A stretch of 38,585 nucleotides of DNA from JBFWYO01 sp050186335 (GCA_050186335.1 JBFWYO010000047.1:1-38585); one strand, 5' to 3'; positions 23,162 to 30,275 are shown, counted from the stretch's first letter. Numbers and translations: made by a program. The notes: generated from the letters alone by a model not told the origin.

Positions 23162-26025
23162 GCCGCCCATCGCTTGCCGCCGACGACATCGGCGCAACGG
23201 TCGCACAGGCCGGGGTGTTCCTTGTGCGCGCCGACTTCCGGCAACACTTTCCAGCAACGTTCGCATTTCGCGCCCGCCGCCTTGCCCGGCACGACGGCGA
23301 CTTCGCTCACATCGGACAAGGCGAACGCGCCGGCGGGCGGCGCTTCGGTGGTCAGCGAACCGCCCGAGGTGATGCAGATTTCCGCCAGGTCGATACCCTT
23401 GAGCGCGGCGAGGTGCGCGTTCGTGCAGTAGACGACCGGCGCCGCTTCGAGGCTCGAGCCGATGCGCTTTTCCGCGCGCTCGAGCTCGAGCGCGCCGGTG
23501 ATGACGCGGCGCAGCTCGCGGATCTTCGCCCATTGCGCGGCCAGCGCGTCGTCCTGCCACGCGGCGGGAATTTCCGGGATGACGCGCAGATGCACGCTCT
23601 CCTTGCCCGGACGCGGCGCCGTGGCCTGCCGCGCCAACCAAGCTTCCTCCGCGGTGAAGCAGAGCATCGGCGCCAGCCATGCGGTCAGGCAGTCGAACAC
23701 GTCGTTCAACACAGTACGCGCGGCGCGGCGGCGCAGATCGTCCTTGCCGTCGCAATAGACCGCGTCCTTGCGCACGTCGAAATAGAACGCGGAGAGATCG
23801 ACCGCGCAGAAATGATGCAGCGCATTTGCCAGCGTGTGGAAATCGAAATCGTCGAAGCATTGGCGCGTAAGCTTGTCGAGCTCCCACAGGCGATGCAGCA
23901 CCCAGCGTTCGAGCGACGGCATGTCGGCGGGCGCCACGCGCTCGGCTTCGGTGAACCCGGCCACATTGCCCAGCAAATAGCGCAGCGTATTGCGCAGGCG
24001 ACGATATGTGTCCGCCTGCTGCTTGAGGATTTCGGGGCCGATGCGCAGATCTTCCGAATAGTCGGAGGCGACGACCCACAGGCGCAGGATGTCCGCGCCC
24101 AGCTTGCCAACGACCTCTTGCGGCGCGGTGACGTTGCCGAGCGACTTCGACATCTTGCGGCCCTGCTCATCCATGACGAAGCCGTGGGTGAGCACCGCAT
24201 CGTACGGCGCGCGGCCGCGCGTGCCGCAGGATTCCAGCAGCGACGAATGAAACCAGCCGCGATGCTGGTCGGAGCCTTCCAGGTACAACGACGCCGGCCA
24301 TTGCAGTTCCGGCCGCGCCTCGAGCACGAAGGCGTGGGTCGAGCCGGAGTCGAACCAGACATCGGCGATGTCCTCGACCTGCTCGTAATCGTCCGGGCTG
24401 TAATCGTTGCCCAGAAATCTCGACGCCGGGCTGTCGAACCACGCGTCGGCGCCTTCCTTCTCGAACGCTTCGCAGACACGGTCGACCACGCGCGGATCGC
24501 GCAGCGGCTCGCCGGTCTTCTTGTTGACGAACACGGTGATCGGCACGCCCCAGGCGCGCTGGCGAGAGATGCACCAATCCGGCCGCTGTTCGATCATCGA
24601 ATAGAGCCGGTTGCGGCCCTGCGGTGGGACGAAACGGGTTTCATTGATGGCGTTGAGCGCGGTTTCGCGCAGCCTGGTCGTCTCCATCGAGATGAACCAT
24701 TGCGGCGTATTGCGGAAGATCAGCGGCGCCTTGGAACGCCACGAATGCGGATACGAATGCACCAGCTTGGCGCGCGCCAGCAGCTTGCCGCGCTCGGCCA
24801 GCGCCTTGATGACGGCCTCGTTGGCTTTGCCTTCCTTGCCCTTCGAATCGTAGACATCGAGCCCGGCGAACAGGCGCACGTGATCGAAGAAGCGCCCGTC
24901 TTCGCCGACCGTTTGCGGCACCGGCACGTTGTGCGCCTGGCCCAGATGAAAATCGTCCTCGCCGTGGCCCGGCGCGATATGCACGAAGCCGGTGCCGTCC
25001 TCGGCGGTGACGAAGCCGCCCGGCAGCGCCGGCACGTCGAAATCGTAGCCGTAGGCGCCTGGGCCTTCGGCGCCGGCGAGCGGATGACGGCAAACGGTGC
25101 CGGCCAGCGCCGCGCCGGGAAATTCCGCGAGGATTTTAAACGCCGCGATATGGCCGGCCTTGGCGACCGCATCGACCAGCGCTTTGGCGACCACCAGCCG
25201 TTCGCCGACCTTGGCCCATTTGTCGGCCGGCGCCTCGGTGATCTCGATCAGCGCGTAGTCGATCTCCGGGCCGTACGCCACGGCACGGTTGCCGGGGATG
25301 GTCCACGGCGTCGTGGTCCAGATCAGGATCGCGGCATCGGCAAGGTCGGGGCGCGACGGACGCGCGACCGGAAAGCGCACCCAGATCGTCTTCGAGGTAT
25401 GGTCGTGATATTCGGTTTCCGCTTCGGCCAGCGCGGTCTTTTCGACCACAGACCAGAGCACCGGCTTGGAGCCGCGATACAGGCTGCCGTTCATCAGGAA
25501 CTTGCCGATCTCGCGCGCGATCTGCGCCTCGGCCGGATAGGTCATCGTGGTGTAGGGATTGTCCCAATCGCCTTCGACGCCCAGTCGCTTGAACTCGGCC
25601 CGCTGCACGTCGATCCAATGCTGCGCGAATTCGCGGCATTCGCGCCGGAACTCGACGATCGGCACCTGGTCCTTGTCCTTGCCGGCGGCGCGGTAATTCT
25701 CCTCGATCTTCCATTCGATCGGCAGCCCGTGGCAGTCCCAGCCCGGCACATAGTTGGCGTCCTTGCCGAGCATCTGCTGCGAACGGTTGATGACGTCCTT
25801 GAGGATCTTGTTCAGCGCGTGGCCGATGTGCAGGTTGCCGTTCGCGTATGGCGGGCCGTCATGCAGAATGAATTTTTCCCGGCCTTTGGATTCATCGCGC
25901 AGACGCCGGAAAAGATTCATCTCCGCCCAACGGCGCAGCAATTCCGGCTCGCGCTGCGGCAGCCCGGCCTTCATCGGAAAGTCGGTCTTCGGCAGGAACA
26001 CCGTGGAACGGTAGTCGGTCGTCAT
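23158..26025 (-). CDS. ileS: Isoleucyl-tRNA synthetase
   Basis: IleS charges tRNA-Ile with isoleucine. The 955-residue class I synthetase has HIGH at 66-69, PGWDCHGLPIE, the CP1 editing-domain signatures WTTTPWTIPGN and GTGFVHIAPGHGEDD, KMSKS at 624-628, the anticodon-binding helical domain, and a C-terminal zinc finger CERCW...CDRC, which marks the bacterial, mupirocin-sensitive type. ATG 26025 is preceded by AGAGG and lies in a four-base ATGA overlap with the stop of a small ACT-domain gene, so translation of the two is likely coupled. Together with the attenuator-like leader further upstream this suggests that ileS expression is tuned to branched-chain amino acid or charged-tRNA supply (inference). 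Confidence 0.97.
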   Translation of the reverse strand: MTTDYRSTVFLPKTDFPMKAGLPQREPELLRRWAEMNLFRRLRDESKGREKFILHDGPPYANGNLHIGHALNKILKDVINRSQQMLGKDANYVPGWDCHGLPIEWKIEENYRAAGKDKDQVPIVEFRRECREFAQHWIDVQRAEFKRLGVEGDWDNPYTTMTYPAEAQIAREIGKFLMNGSLYRGSKPVLWSVVEKTALAEAETEYHDHTSKTIWVRFPVARPSRPDLADAAILIWTTTPWTIPGNRAVAYGPEIDYALIEITEAPADKWAKVGERLVVAKALVDAVAKAGHIAAFKILAEFPGAALAGTVCRHPLAGAEGPGAYGYDFDVPALPGGFVTAEDGTGFVHIAPGHGEDDFHLGQAHNVPVPQTVGEDGRFFDHVRLFAGLDVYDSKGKEGKANEAVIKALAERGKLLARAKLVHSYPHSWRSKAPLIFRNTPQWFISMETTRLRETALNAINETRFVPPQGRNRLYSMIEQRPDWCISRQRAWGVPITVFVNKKTGEPLRDPRVVDRVCEAFEKEGADAWFDSPASRFLGNDYSPDDYEQVEDIADVWFDSGSTHAFVLEARPELQWPASLYLEGSDQHRGWFHSSLLESCGTRGRAPYDAVLTHGFVMDEQGRKMSKSLGNVTAPQEVVGKLGADILRLWVVASDYSEDLRIGPEILKQQADTYRRLRNTLRYLLGNVAGFTEAERVAPADMPSLERWVLHRLWELDKLTRQCFDDFDFHTLANALHHFCAVDLSAFYFDVRKDAVYCDGKDDLRRRAARTVLNDVFDCLTAWLAPMLCFTAEEAWLARQATAPRPGKESVHLRVIPEIPAAWQDDALAAQWAKIRELRRVITGALELERAEKRIGSSLEAAPVVYCTNAHLAALKGIDLAEICITSGGSLTTEAPPAGAFALSDVSEVAVVPGKAAGAKCERCWKVLPEVGAHKEHPGLCDRCADVVGGKRWAA

Positions 26026-26318
26026 TGCGCGGCCTCTGCATATGCGGCGGCATTATTGGTTTCTCCCGCCATCAACACGCGCTCGACGGCGACCAGCCGG
26101 CGCAAGCAGCGCGCAACATGTTGCGCGGACTCGCTTTCCAATCCGCAGACCCGCAGATCGACGTTGAGCCGCTCGTCATCGCCGATCGCGGCATGGAGAT
26201 AGAACGGCATCAGCCCGCGCTTGGCGAACAGGTCGAGAATACGCGGCATGACGGACGCCTCGGCTGCGGCGGTCACGGAATAGGAATGGACGTGGGTGGA
26301 TGGATCAGGAGCAAACAT
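26022..26318 (-). CDS. IlvM-like ACT-domain protein coupled to ileS
   Basis: A 98-residue protein consisting of a single ACT-type domain (about 10-80): a first strand HSYSVTA, a helix MPRILDLFAKRGL, strand FYLHAAI, an LNVDLRV strand, a second helix and a final VAVERVLM strand. The layout, including R-I/V-L...RG and the alternating N-x-D/E-L strand, resembles IlvM, the small regulatory subunit of acetohydroxyacid synthase II, and more distantly IlvN/IlvH. No large subunit gene is in the window. ATG 26318 has AAGAGG 9 nt upstream, and the stop overlaps the ileS start. The 42-codon leader ORF ends 14 nt inside it. It may be a stray synthase regulatory subunit or an isoleucine/valine sensor for this operon; I cannot choose. 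Confidence 0.75.
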   Translation of the reverse strand: MFAPDPSTHVHSYSVTAAAEASVMPRILDLFAKRGLMPFYLHAAIGDDERLNVDLRVCGLESESAQHVARCLRRLVAVERVLMAGETNNAAAYAEAAQ

Positions 26319-26433
26319 GGCACGCGGCCTCTTTCGCATGGGTTTCGACACAAACAACGACGGCCCGGTCCTGCAGCAGGACCGGGGTCGTAATTCGCGT
26401 CGCACCGCGTGCGATGAGGAAACGCGTACACAT
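26305..26433 (-). CDS. Candidate branched-chain leader peptide (42 codons)
   Basis: This short frame begins ATG at 26433, 8 nt after the -10 box of a good promoter, so the message may be almost leaderless. It encodes 42 residues of which 11 are Val, Leu or Ile: FLI at 5-7, Ile14, VLL at 18-20, VVV at 25-27, then Val29 and Val40. The VLL and VVV codons lie on and just after the two arms of a strong hairpin, so a ribosome pausing there would stop the hairpin from forming. The frame closes 14 nt inside the ACT gene. Codon content, place and hairpin recall ilv operon leader peptides, but no conservation test was possible. A 65-codon frame in another register covers the same DNA and lacks such clusters. 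Confidence 0.5.
   Translation of the reverse strand: MCTRFLIARGATRITTPVLLQDRAVVVCVETHAKEAACHVCS
26357..26391 (-). terminator. Attenuator-like hairpin in the ACT-ileS leader
   Basis: On the minus strand CCCGGTCCTG (26386-26377) pairs with CAGGACCGGG (26373-26364) around a 3-nt loop, and the stem continues with ACGAC/GTCGT (26391-26387 and 26361-26357) past a 2-nt bulge: 15 bp in all. It is followed by TGTTTGTGTCG, moderately T-rich. A smaller hairpin precedes it, TCGCAC-GCG-GTGCGA (26400-26414). The strong hairpin sits 39 nt before the ACT gene and inside the leader ORF. Confidence 0.65.
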
Positions 26434-26441
26434 GGGAGCGG

Positions 26442-26470
26442 ATAATATTGTTGCGTGGGGCCTGGGTCAA
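26442..26470 (-). promoter_or_regulatory. Sigma-70-type promoter of the ACT-ileS operon
   Basis: TTGACC (26470-26465) and TATTAT (26447-26442) are separated by exactly 17 bp, each one mismatch from consensus. Predicted transcription start is about 26433-26436, at or just before the ATG of the leader ORF. This is the best-formed promoter in the window. Confidence 0.75.
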
Positions 26471-26619
26471 GGCGGTAAGTTGTGGAAATTGTTCAATTAT
26501 TTTAGGCGGTTAGTCTTTTCTTCGCTCGCTCCCGGCAACGCGGAATGGGTCGCGAAGGCTTGGCGGCTCGCCGCTACGCTTCGCCGTAGCTGGGTACGGG
26601 CAACACGGTGGCGGCAGCC

Positions 26620-26658
26620 TGGACCCCGGCGCTCCGCCGCGCTTCGGCCGGGGCGACA
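26620..26658 (+). repeat. Palindromic repeat, unit A only
   Basis: A single copy of unit A of the composite repeat. Compared with the copy at 29321-29359 the outer stem pair T-A has become C-G on both sides, so pairing is kept. It lies between the end of the GNAT gene and the ileS operon promoter, where it may stop read-through. Flanking 26480-26620 shows no gene. Confidence 0.75.
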
Positions 26659-26677
26659 AGCGATCAGATGCTGCCGA

Positions 26678-27265
26678 CTACTTGGCCAGCTTCGCCAGCA
26701 ACCCGTCGCGCACCGCGGGCCATTCGCGGTCGAGGATGCTGAAATAGACCGAGTCGCGGATGTAGCCGTCCCACATTCTCATATGGTTGCGCAGCACGCC
26801 TTCGCGCACGGCGCCCAGGCGCGCGATCGCGGTTTGCGAGCGCACATTGCGCAGGTCGGTTTTCAACTGCACGCGGATGGCGCCCAGCGCATCGAATGCA
26901 TGGCTGAGAAGCAGGTACTTGGCCTCGGTGTTAAGAACCGTGCGCTGGTACGCCGTGCCGAGCCAGGTCCAGCCGATTTCCAGCCCGTCGTCGGCCGCGC
27001 GGATATCCATGTAGCGCGTCGAGCCGAACGCGCGGCCGCTGGCCCGGTCGATCTGCGCGAACGGCAGCACGGTGCCGCCGTCCTGCAGCTTCAGCGCGTC
27101 GTCGATGAATGCGCGAATATCCGCCAGCGTGCGCGGCATCGGCTTCGGCATGTAAAGCCAGATGCCGGGGTCCTGCGCCGCCGCCAGCAGATCTTCGGCG
27201 TGCCGATGCGCGAGCGGTTCGAGCCGCACATGCCTGCCTTCGAGCGTAACCGGTCCTGGCCTCAT
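26678..27265 (-). CDS. GNAT-family N-acetyltransferase (RimJ/RimL type)
   Basis: A 195-residue protein of the Acetyltransf_3 branch of the GNAT superfamily. It starts with the typical LEGRHVRLEPLAHRHAEDLL, has the central strand IGWTWLGTAYQRTVLNTEAKYLLLSHAFD, which matches the pseudo-acetyl-CoA-binding region of RimL-like enzymes, then LKTDLRNVRSQTAIARLGAVREGVLRNHM. Members acetylate protein N-termini, amino groups of small molecules or antibiotics; the substrate is not apparent. ATG 27265 overlaps the stop of the DsbA-like gene (ATGA), with AGGAG at 9 nt. It is the last gene of a ribF-DsbA-like-GNAT series; palindromic repeat unit A lies 20 bp past its end. Confidence 0.9.
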   Translation of the reverse strand: MRPGPVTLEGRHVRLEPLAHRHAEDLLAAAQDPGIWLYMPKPMPRTLADIRAFIDDALKLQDGGTVLPFAQIDRASGRAFGSTRYMDIRAADDGLEIGWTWLGTAYQRTVLNTEAKYLLLSHAFDALGAIRVQLKTDLRNVRSQTAIARLGAVREGVLRNHMRMWDGYIRDSVYFSILDREWPAVRDGLLAKLAK

Positions 27266-27858
27266 GGATGATGGCTCCTGTGCCAGGTTAGAGCCGTTTC
27301 CAGCCGGTCGTTGCCCCAGAACATCTCTGCGCCGACCATGAACGTGGGCGCGCCGAAAATGCCGAGACGGGCCGCTTCGTCGGTCTGCGCGCGCAGGCGA
27401 TCCTTGGCCGCCTGGGACTGTGCGGCGCCGATCACGGCCGGCGCATCCTGCCCCGCCGCGCGCAAACAATCCGCGACCACGGCGGGTTCGGCGATGTTGC
27501 GGTCGTCGGCGAAATTCGCCGCGTAAACCGCGCGCACGAAACGCGGCAGCCACGGTGCGTCGGCGTGCAGGGCGGCGACGCGGGCCGCCATCAGGCCGTT
27601 GCGCGGAAACGCCGACGATCGGCGCAGCGGGAGATTCTGTTCGGCGCAAATTCGCTCGAGGTCGCGCCACATATAGGCGCCCTTGGCCGGGTAGATGTTG
27701 AACGGCGAATCGTTCCAGCCCTGGGCGTTGAAGATCGGCCCGAGCAGAAACGGGCGCCAGACCAGCGGAACGCCGGCGTTCGCCGCCGCCTGTTCGACGC
27801 GCATGGCGGCCGGATACGAATAGGTGCTCGCGAACTCGAACCAGAAATGCAGTGCCAT
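27262..27858 (-). CDS. DsbA-fold protein, 2-hydroxychromene-2-carboxylate isomerase family
   Basis: A 198-residue thioredoxin/GST-kappa-fold protein. The first strand FWFEFASTYSYPAAMRVE replaces the redox CxxC of DsbA with Ser/Thr, as in HCCA isomerases, which use glutathione to isomerise 2-hydroxychromene-2-carboxylate in naphthalene breakdown. The later WRPFLLGPIF, NIYPAKGAYMWRDLER and the cis-proline block GIFGAPTFMVGAEMFWGNDRLE are family landmarks. There is no signal peptide, so it is cytosolic. No aromatic degradation genes adjoin it, so the named reaction is probably not its true role; a glutathione-dependent isomerase or transferase is a safer description. ATG 27858 begins 32 bp after the ribF stop. 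Confidence 0.9.
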   Translation of the reverse strand: MALHFWFEFASTYSYPAAMRVEQAAANAGVPLVWRPFLLGPIFNAQGWNDSPFNIYPAKGAYMWRDLERICAEQNLPLRRSSAFPRNGLMAARVAALHADAPWLPRFVRAVYAANFADDRNIAEPAVVADCLRAAGQDAPAVIGAAQSQAAKDRLRAQTDEAARLGIFGAPTFMVGAEMFWGNDRLETALTWHRSHHP

Positions 27859-27890
27859 GGCGTCTGCTTCAACCTTGCTGCGCGAAACGC

Positions 27891-28841
27891 TTACGCATGG
27901 GCGAGGATCGCGCGCGCCGCGTCGCCGTCCTTGGCGATCTGCGCCTTCAATTCGTCGAGCCCGGCGAATTTCCGCTCCGGCCTTATGTAATCGATCATCG
28001 CCACGCGCGCGGTGCGGCCGTAAATGTCGCCGGCGAAATTGAAGATATGCGCTTCGAGCATGACCTTGTCGTCGCCGATGGTCGGTCGCAGGCCGAGATT
28101 GGCGACGCCGGCATGCCAATCGAACTGTTCGGGCGCGCCCGCGCGTTCAATGCCGATCTTGACCGCATAGACGCCGAACGCCGGGCGCAGATAATCGCCG
28201 AGCGCCACGTTCGCGGTGGGGAAACCGATCGTGCGGCCGCGCGCATCGCCATGCGCGATCGGCCCCTCGATCTCCCATGCGCGGCCGAGCAGCACGGCGG
28301 CCGCTTGCGGTTTCCCTTCGCCGAGCAAATTGCGAATACGCGTCGACGAATAGGCGCTGCCGTCGGGCCCGGTGACCGGCGGAATGGCGGTGACGCCGAA
28401 ACCATCGCGCGTGCCGTGCTGCTGCAGCAGCGCGACATCGCCGCGGCGCCGGTGCCCGAACACGAAATCGTAGCCGACCACGACGTGCTTGGCGGCGAAC
28501 CCGTCGACCAGAATGTCGGCGATGAAGTCCTCCGCCGATTTGGCGGCCAGTTCGGCATCGAACGGCACGGCAACGATGCCGTCGGCGCCGTGCGCGCCGA
28601 TCTCGCGCGCCTTGCCGGGCAGTTGGGTCAGCCGGAACGGCTTGCCGTCGGGAAAGAAGAAACTGCGCGGATGCGGCTCGAAGGTGAGCACCATGAGCTT
28701 GGTGCGCAGCTGGTGCGCGATCTCGCGCGCAAGGCCGATGACCGCCCGATGCCCCAAATGCACGCCGTCGAAATTGCCGATCGCGACCACACCGCCTTTG
28801 AAGGCGGCCGGCAGTTCGGCGTAATGGCGCGACAGGTGCAT
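27891..28841 (-). CDS. ribF: Bifunctional riboflavin kinase / FAD synthetase
   Basis: RibF phosphorylates riboflavin to FMN and adenylates FMN to FAD. The 316-residue protein has the N-terminal nucleotidyltransferase domain with GNFDGVHLGH (about 22-31), the TFEPHPRSFF block, VVVGYDFVFGHRRRGD and YSSTRIRNLLGEG, then the C-terminal kinase domain with GDARGRTIGFPTANV and the NLGLRPTIGDD and IYG blocks. Size is standard. ATG 28841 gives the normal N-terminus. In many bacteria ribF adjoins ileS; here a DsbA-like gene, a GNAT gene and the ileS promoter intervene. No FMN riboswitch is seen upstream. Confidence 0.96.
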   Translation of the reverse strand: MHLSRHYAELPAAFKGGVVAIGNFDGVHLGHRAVIGLAREIAHQLRTKLMVLTFEPHPRSFFFPDGKPFRLTQLPGKAREIGAHGADGIVAVPFDAELAAKSAEDFIADILVDGFAAKHVVVGYDFVFGHRRRGDVALLQQHGTRDGFGVTAIPPVTGPDGSAYSSTRIRNLLGEGKPQAAAVLLGRAWEIEGPIAHGDARGRTIGFPTANVALGDYLRPAFGVYAVKIGIERAGAPEQFDWHAGVANLGLRPTIGDDKVMLEAHIFNFAGDIYGRTARVAMIDYIRPERKFAGLDELKAQIAKDGDAARAILAHA

Positions 28842-28986
28842 AATTGAATGATACCGGCGGATGGCCGGTCGCCGCAATGCGCTGGGCGGTCGCAGCGGCG
28901 GCACGCCGGAAGTTGCATTTTCGCAAATTTGTATGGTGACAATAGCGGGCGTCCGCGTCCGCCTCCACGGCACTACCCTAAGGTCG

Positions 28987-29176
28987 CGTTACGATTGTTA
29001 CGCTTTTCACCATAGGGTTAGGGTGCCTTAGGGTCGACCAACCGCCCGGCGATCCCCCCGCGCTTTTCAATCCGATTGACGATGCAAAGAGCGCGACGCG
29101 CGAAAGCCCAACGCGCGGCGTCCCAGCACATGGCATCGGCAGCCATACATTCAAGAACGACGTTACATTTGTTACG
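28987..29176. repeat. Pair of CGTTACNNTTGTTACG direct repeats
   Basis: CGTTACGATTGTTACG (28987-29002) and CGTTACATTTGTTACG (29161-29176) differ at two central bases and lie 158 bp apart. Each contains two GTTACG-like units in tandem. Their function is unknown; they do not match DnaA boxes. Confidence 0.55.
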
Positions 29177-29180
29177 GATT

Positions 29181-29216
29181 GGAGTGCCCCCGAGGACTCG
29201 ACCACGGGGGCACTCC
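29181..29216. other. 12-bp perfect hairpin of unknown role
   Basis: GGAGTGCCCCCG (29181-29192) and CGGGGGCACTCC (29205-29216) form a 12-bp stem with a 12-nt loop. Neither side has a convincing T-run (plus side GTCTTAGCGG), so it is not a standard intrinsic terminator. It begins 5 bp after the second CGTTACNNTTGTTACG copy. Confidence 0.6.
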
Positions 29217-29250
29217 GTCTTAGCGGGCGTGACCGCATAAGCTCATTTCT

Positions 29251-29359
29251 TGTCACCCCGGACCAGCGCCGCACGTGCGGCGCGCCGATCCGGGGTCCAT
29301 CGCAAAAGCGGAGACGACTCTGGATCCCGGCTCTACGCAGCGCTTCGGCCGGGATGACA
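29251..29359 (+). repeat. Composite palindromic intergenic repeat, copy 2
   Basis: Unit B (29251-29299, arms ACCCCGGA/TCCGGGGT, with the inner 18-bp perfect palindrome GCGCCGCACGTGCGGCGC at 29266-29283) is joined by a 21-bp spacer to unit A (29321-29359, arms ATCCCGGC/GCCGGGAT). It is the inverse-orientation partner of 4922-5028. Confidence 0.85.
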
Positions 29360-29389
29360 AATCAGCGAATAAAAAAGACTCCTCATGCT

Positions 29390-29470
29390 GAGCCTGTCGA
29401 AGCATGAGCCTGTCGAAGCATGAGCCTGTCGAAGCATGAGCTTGGCCGGAATTCACCTTTCGACAGGCTC
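29390..29470 (+). repeat. Three tandem 16-bp repeats with an inverted partner
   Basis: GAGCCTGTCGAAGCAT occurs three times without change at 29390-29405, 29406-29421 and 29422-29437. An inverted copy, TTCGACAGGCTC, follows at 29459-29470, so any one unit can pair with it in a 12-bp stem. The core GAGCCTGTCGAA is a widespread REP-like intergenic sequence in proteobacteria; the tandem expansion is unusual. Confidence 0.88.
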
Positions 29471-29572
29471 GGGGTGAGGTGCGGGAACGGTCGCGCGAAC
29501 GCACACGCCCGAGGATGACGCGGGATTCCCGATCGCGGCCGGGCCGATGCGCGACGGCGGGCGATCGCCCCG

Positions 29573-30085
29573 CTAGGCCTTCCGCTTGTCCTTGTCCTTC
29601 AGCTTGATGTAGCGCGAGGGGACCTTGATCAGCGCCTCGCCCTCGATCACGACTTCGCCGACGACCGTGCAGATCGTCTCGAGCACGATGCGGTCCTTGG
29701 TCAGATCGATGCTCTTGACCGTGCATTTCACGCGCACGGTTTGGCCCGGCTTGACCGGGGCCATGAATTTCAGCGACTGGCCCATGTATAGGCAGCCCGG
29801 TCCGGGCAGCTTGGTGCCGATCACCGCGGAAATAAGCCCGGCCGACAGCATGCCGTGGGCAATGCGCGTGCCGAACAGGGTTTCCTTGGCGAATTCCTCC
29901 GACAGATGGATCGGGTTGGTATCGCTGGAAATGCCGGCATACAGGATGATGTCGGCTTCGGTGATGGTCTTGGACAGTTCGGCCGTCTGGCCGACGGTCA
30001 ATTCCTCGATGAAAAATCCGCGCAGCGCGGGATCGAGGCGGTTCAATTCCGCGCCCGGGGGCACGGCGGTATCGGGCGGCGTCAT
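29573..30085 (-). CDS. MaoC-like (R)-specific enoyl-CoA hydratase
   Basis: A 170-residue single hot-dog-fold protein of the MaoC dehydratase family, which hydrates trans-2-enoyl-CoA to (R)-3-hydroxyacyl-CoA. The hydratase-2 motif is clear: YAGISSDTNPIHLSEEFA followed by RIAHGML, giving the catalytic Asp and His. The later GCLYMGQSLKFMAPVKPGQTV block is the second family signature. PhaJ-type members feed polyhydroxyalkanoate synthesis; no PHA genes are here, so the substrate is open. ATG 30085 follows AAAGGA. A lysine-rich tail (KLKDKDKRK) closes the protein. A 190-bp gap separates it from pbpC. In several alphaproteobacteria a MaoC gene lies near ribF, as it does here. Confidence 0.92.
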   Translation of the reverse strand: MTPPDTAVPPGAELNRLDPALRGFFIEELTVGQTAELSKTITEADIILYAGISSDTNPIHLSEEFAKETLFGTRIAHGMLSAGLISAVIGTKLPGPGCLYMGQSLKFMAPVKPGQTVRVKCTVKSIDLTKDRIVLETICTVVGEVVIEGEALIKVPSRYIKLKDKDKRKA

Positions 30086-30275
30086 GGGCGGCGTCCTTTT
30101 TGGCGGTCGGCGGCAGCGGCAAGTTCAACCCACGCCGACGGACGCGGCGCAGCAGACGGCCGGGAAATTATGCTACTGGCCGGAGCCAGGCAAGGGTCGG
30201 CGGGGTGGGCGAATGGCCGCGCCGGGCCGGGTTCGGCGCGGATGCGCGGCGCCAATAACTGAAAATCCGGCCCAC

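Larger units (their letters stand above)
28842..29572. other. Gene-free stretch between MaoC and ribF genes
   Basis: 731 bp without a supported gene. It holds, in order: AT-richer DNA before ribF (28910-28945); an inverted repeat ACCCTAAGG/CCTTAGGGT (28975-28983 and 29026-29034); two near-identical CGTTACNNTTGTTACG copies; a 12-bp perfect stem at 29181-29216; the second full composite palindromic repeat; a 16-bp tandem array; and, just before the MaoC stop, the 12-bp palindrome GGGCGATCGCCC (29559-29570). Confidence 0.75.

Noticed and set aside
23215..26202. 995-residue open frame opposite ileS
   Set aside because: Same antisense effect of GC-rich codons; no domain and full overlap with a clear isoleucyl-tRNA synthetase.
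26273..26470. 65-codon minus-strand frame across the ileS leader
   Set aside because: It starts at the -35 box itself, so it could not be translated from the promoter described; codon content shows no amino acid cluster.
27262..27858. Naphthalene degradation enzyme
   Set aside because: HCCA isomerase similarity is real, but no other aromatic catabolism genes are near and the family includes many unrelated glutathione-dependent proteins.
29181..29216. Intrinsic terminator
   Set aside because: The stem is strong but no T-run follows on either strand, and no plus-strand gene ends here; kept as an unassigned hairpin.
28978..29274. 98-residue minus-strand frame in the gap between ribF and MaoC
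   Set aside because: No ribosome site, no recognisable domain, and its repeated VTNVT/VTIVT pieces come from the duplicated CGTTAC sites; it also runs through the 12-bp hairpin.
29390..29437. Possible CRISPR array
   Set aside because: Units are directly adjacent with no spacers, only 16 bp long, and no cas genes are in the window.
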